Source: Actinomycetes bacterium (GTDB lineage: Bacteria > Actinomycetota > Actinomycetes > Actinomycetales > Actinomycetaceae). Taken from it: DNA of 14,366 nucleotides. The translations under genes were made by a program, and so were the position numbers. The notes under the pieces were generated by a model. That model ran no database searches. It was given only the letters and a program-made list of their open reading frames with translations, and was not told the DNA's origin. The stretch is from positions 1-14,366 of the forward strand of contig JAEWHO010000083.1 of NCBI GenBank assembly GCA_023387755.1, given 5' to 3'. Positions 13,154 through 14,366 of the stretch are shown piece by piece; the stretch's first letter is position 1, and every line of letters starts with the position of its first letter.

Positions 13154-14366
13154 GTGGCGAGCATTGAAATTGTGGAAGCACGCGAAATCCTCGATTCTCG
13201 CGGCAATCCGACCGTCGAAGTTGAGGTCTATTTAGAGGATGGCACGGTCGCCCGCGCCGGCGTTCCCTCCGGCGCCTCCACCGGCGCATTCGAAGCTGTG
13301 GAGCGTCGTGACGGCGATAAGCAGCGTTACCAGGGCAAGGGTGTGCAGGACGCCGTCGACGCCGTACGCAATGTGATCGCCCCGGAAATCATCTCCCTGG
13401 ACGCCTCCGAGCAGCGGGCTATCGACGAGACTCTGATCGACCTGGACGGTACCGCTAATAAAGGCAAGCTGGGCGCGAACGCCATCCTCGGCGTCTCCCT
13501 GGCCGTAGCCAAGGCCGCGGCTGATTCGGCTGGCCTATCCCTCTACCAGTACCTGGGCGGCCCGAACGCACACGTTCTGCCGGTCCCGATGATGAACATC
13601 CTCAACGGCGGCTCCCATGCCGACACCAACGTGGATATTCAAGAATTCATGATCGCCCCCGTCGGCGCCCCGACTTTCCGCGAATCCCTGCGCTGGGGCG
13701 CAGAGGTATATCACGTCCTCAAAGGCGTTATCAAGGACCGCGGGCTCTCCACGGGCCTGGGCGACGAAGGCGGTTTCGCCCCGTCCCTCGACTCCAACGC
13801 CGCCGCCCTCGACCTCATCATGGAAGCGATCGAGAAGGCCGGATACGAGCCGGGTAAGGATATCGCCCTCGCCCTGGACGTTGCCTCCACCGAATTCTTC
13901 ACCGACGGCGGCTACCGCTTCGAAGGTGAAGTGCGCGATACCGACTACATGATCCGCTACTACGAGGATCTGCTGCAGCGCTACCCGCTCGTCTCCATCG
14001 AAGACCCGCTCTCCGAAGACGAATGGGAATCCTGGGCACAGCTCACCGCGGCCGTAGGCGACCGCGTACAGCTCGTGGGTGACGACCTGTTCGTGACCAA
14101 CCCCGAGCGGCTGCGCAAGGGCATCGACATGAAGGCCGCGAACGCACTCCTGGTGAAGGTGAACCAGATCGGCTCCCTGACCGAAACCCTGGACGCCATC
14201 GATCTGGCGCACCGTGCCGGTTTCAAGACGATGACCTCGCACCGCTCCGGTGAAACCGAGGACACTACCATTGCTGATCTGGCTGTGGCCACCAACTCCG
14301 GCCAGATCAAGACCGGTGCCCCGGCCCGCTCCGAGCGCGTAGCTAAGTACAACCAGCTGCTGCGGA
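13154..14366 (+). CDS. eno: Enolase (phosphopyruvate hydratase), 3' end outside window
   Basis: The first 404 residues of enolase are present; the usual length is about 425-430, so only the last 20-30 are missing. It converts 2-phosphoglycerate to phosphoenolpyruvate in glycolysis. Visible motifs: EILDSRGNPTVEVEV (11-25), the mobile loop SGASTG (39-44), proton-handling E205 in GDEGG, metal ligands D242 (LDVASTEF), E283 (IEDP) and D310 (GDDLF), catalytic K335 (LLVKVNQIG), and SHRSGETEDT (362-371). All active-site residues are conserved. The start is GTG at 13154, giving MASIEIVEAREI; AGGAG at 13143-13147 is 6 nt upstream. The gene order mfd, lipoprotein, eno agrees with actinobacterial synteny. 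Confidence 0.97.
   Translation, partial: MASIEIVEAREILDSRGNPTVEVEVYLEDGTVARAGVPSGASTGAFEAVERRDGDKQRYQGKGVQDAVDAVRNVIAPEIISLDASEQRAIDETLIDLDGTANKGKLGANAILGVSLAVAKAAADSAGLSLYQYLGGPNAHVLPVPMMNILNGGSHADTNVDIQEFMIAPVGAPTFRESLRWGAEVYHVLKGVIKDRGLSTGLGDEGGFAPSLDSNAAALDLIMEAIEKAGYEPGKDIALALDVASTEFFTDGGYRFEGEVRDTDYMIRYYEDLLQRYPLVSIEDPLSEDEWESWAQLTAAVGDRVQLVGDDLFVTNPERLRKGIDMKAANALLVKVNQIGSLTETLDAIDLAHRAGFKTMTSHRSGETEDTTIADLAVATNSGQIKTGAPARSERVAKYNQLLR

Overview
This window looks like the chromosome of a high-G+C Gram-positive bacterium. The housekeeping order tRNA-Gln, glmU, prs, rplY, pth, mfd, a lipoprotein and eno, with a divergent TetR gene beside it, is the arrangement known from Actinobacteria: in Mycobacterium tuberculosis the same genes lie around Rv1014c to Rv1023. 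The proteins and the moderate-to-high G+C content would fit Actinomycetaceae, but I cannot fix a genus from sequence reading alone.

Layout. (1) 1-1141, minus strand: a two-gene ABC-2 exporter, with the permease running off the window edge. (2) 1142-3950: a lower-G+C insert-like stretch on the plus strand. It holds a two-gene HTH antitoxin/PIN toxin module with an inverted-repeat operator, followed by a two-helix membrane protein with F-type pentapeptide repeats. (3) 4051-4686, minus strand: a TetR regulator of the Rv1019 type, apparently leaderless. (4) 4762-12409, plus strand: tRNA-Gln(TTG), glmU, prs, rplY, pth and mfd, which serve glutamine decoding, UDP-GlcNAc synthesis, PRPP synthesis, the ribosome, peptidyl-tRNA recycling and transcription-coupled repair. 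(5) 12429-14366: a short SurA_N-like lipoprotein, then eno, which is cut by the right edge.

The most unusual points are as follows. GlmU keeps a complete uridylyltransferase domain but stops before the acetyltransferase active site, with prs starting 27 nt later. The leader of rplY can fold into a three-way junction that competes with a downstream hairpin, and a matching promoter would start transcription at the first base of the fold. The toxin-antitoxin/pentapeptide island differs in composition from its surroundings. The stop codon of mfd lies in a 17-bp tandem repeat of nearly three copies. No CRISPR array, insertion sequence, rRNA or integrase was seen, and no gene-free stretch exceeds 300 bases.
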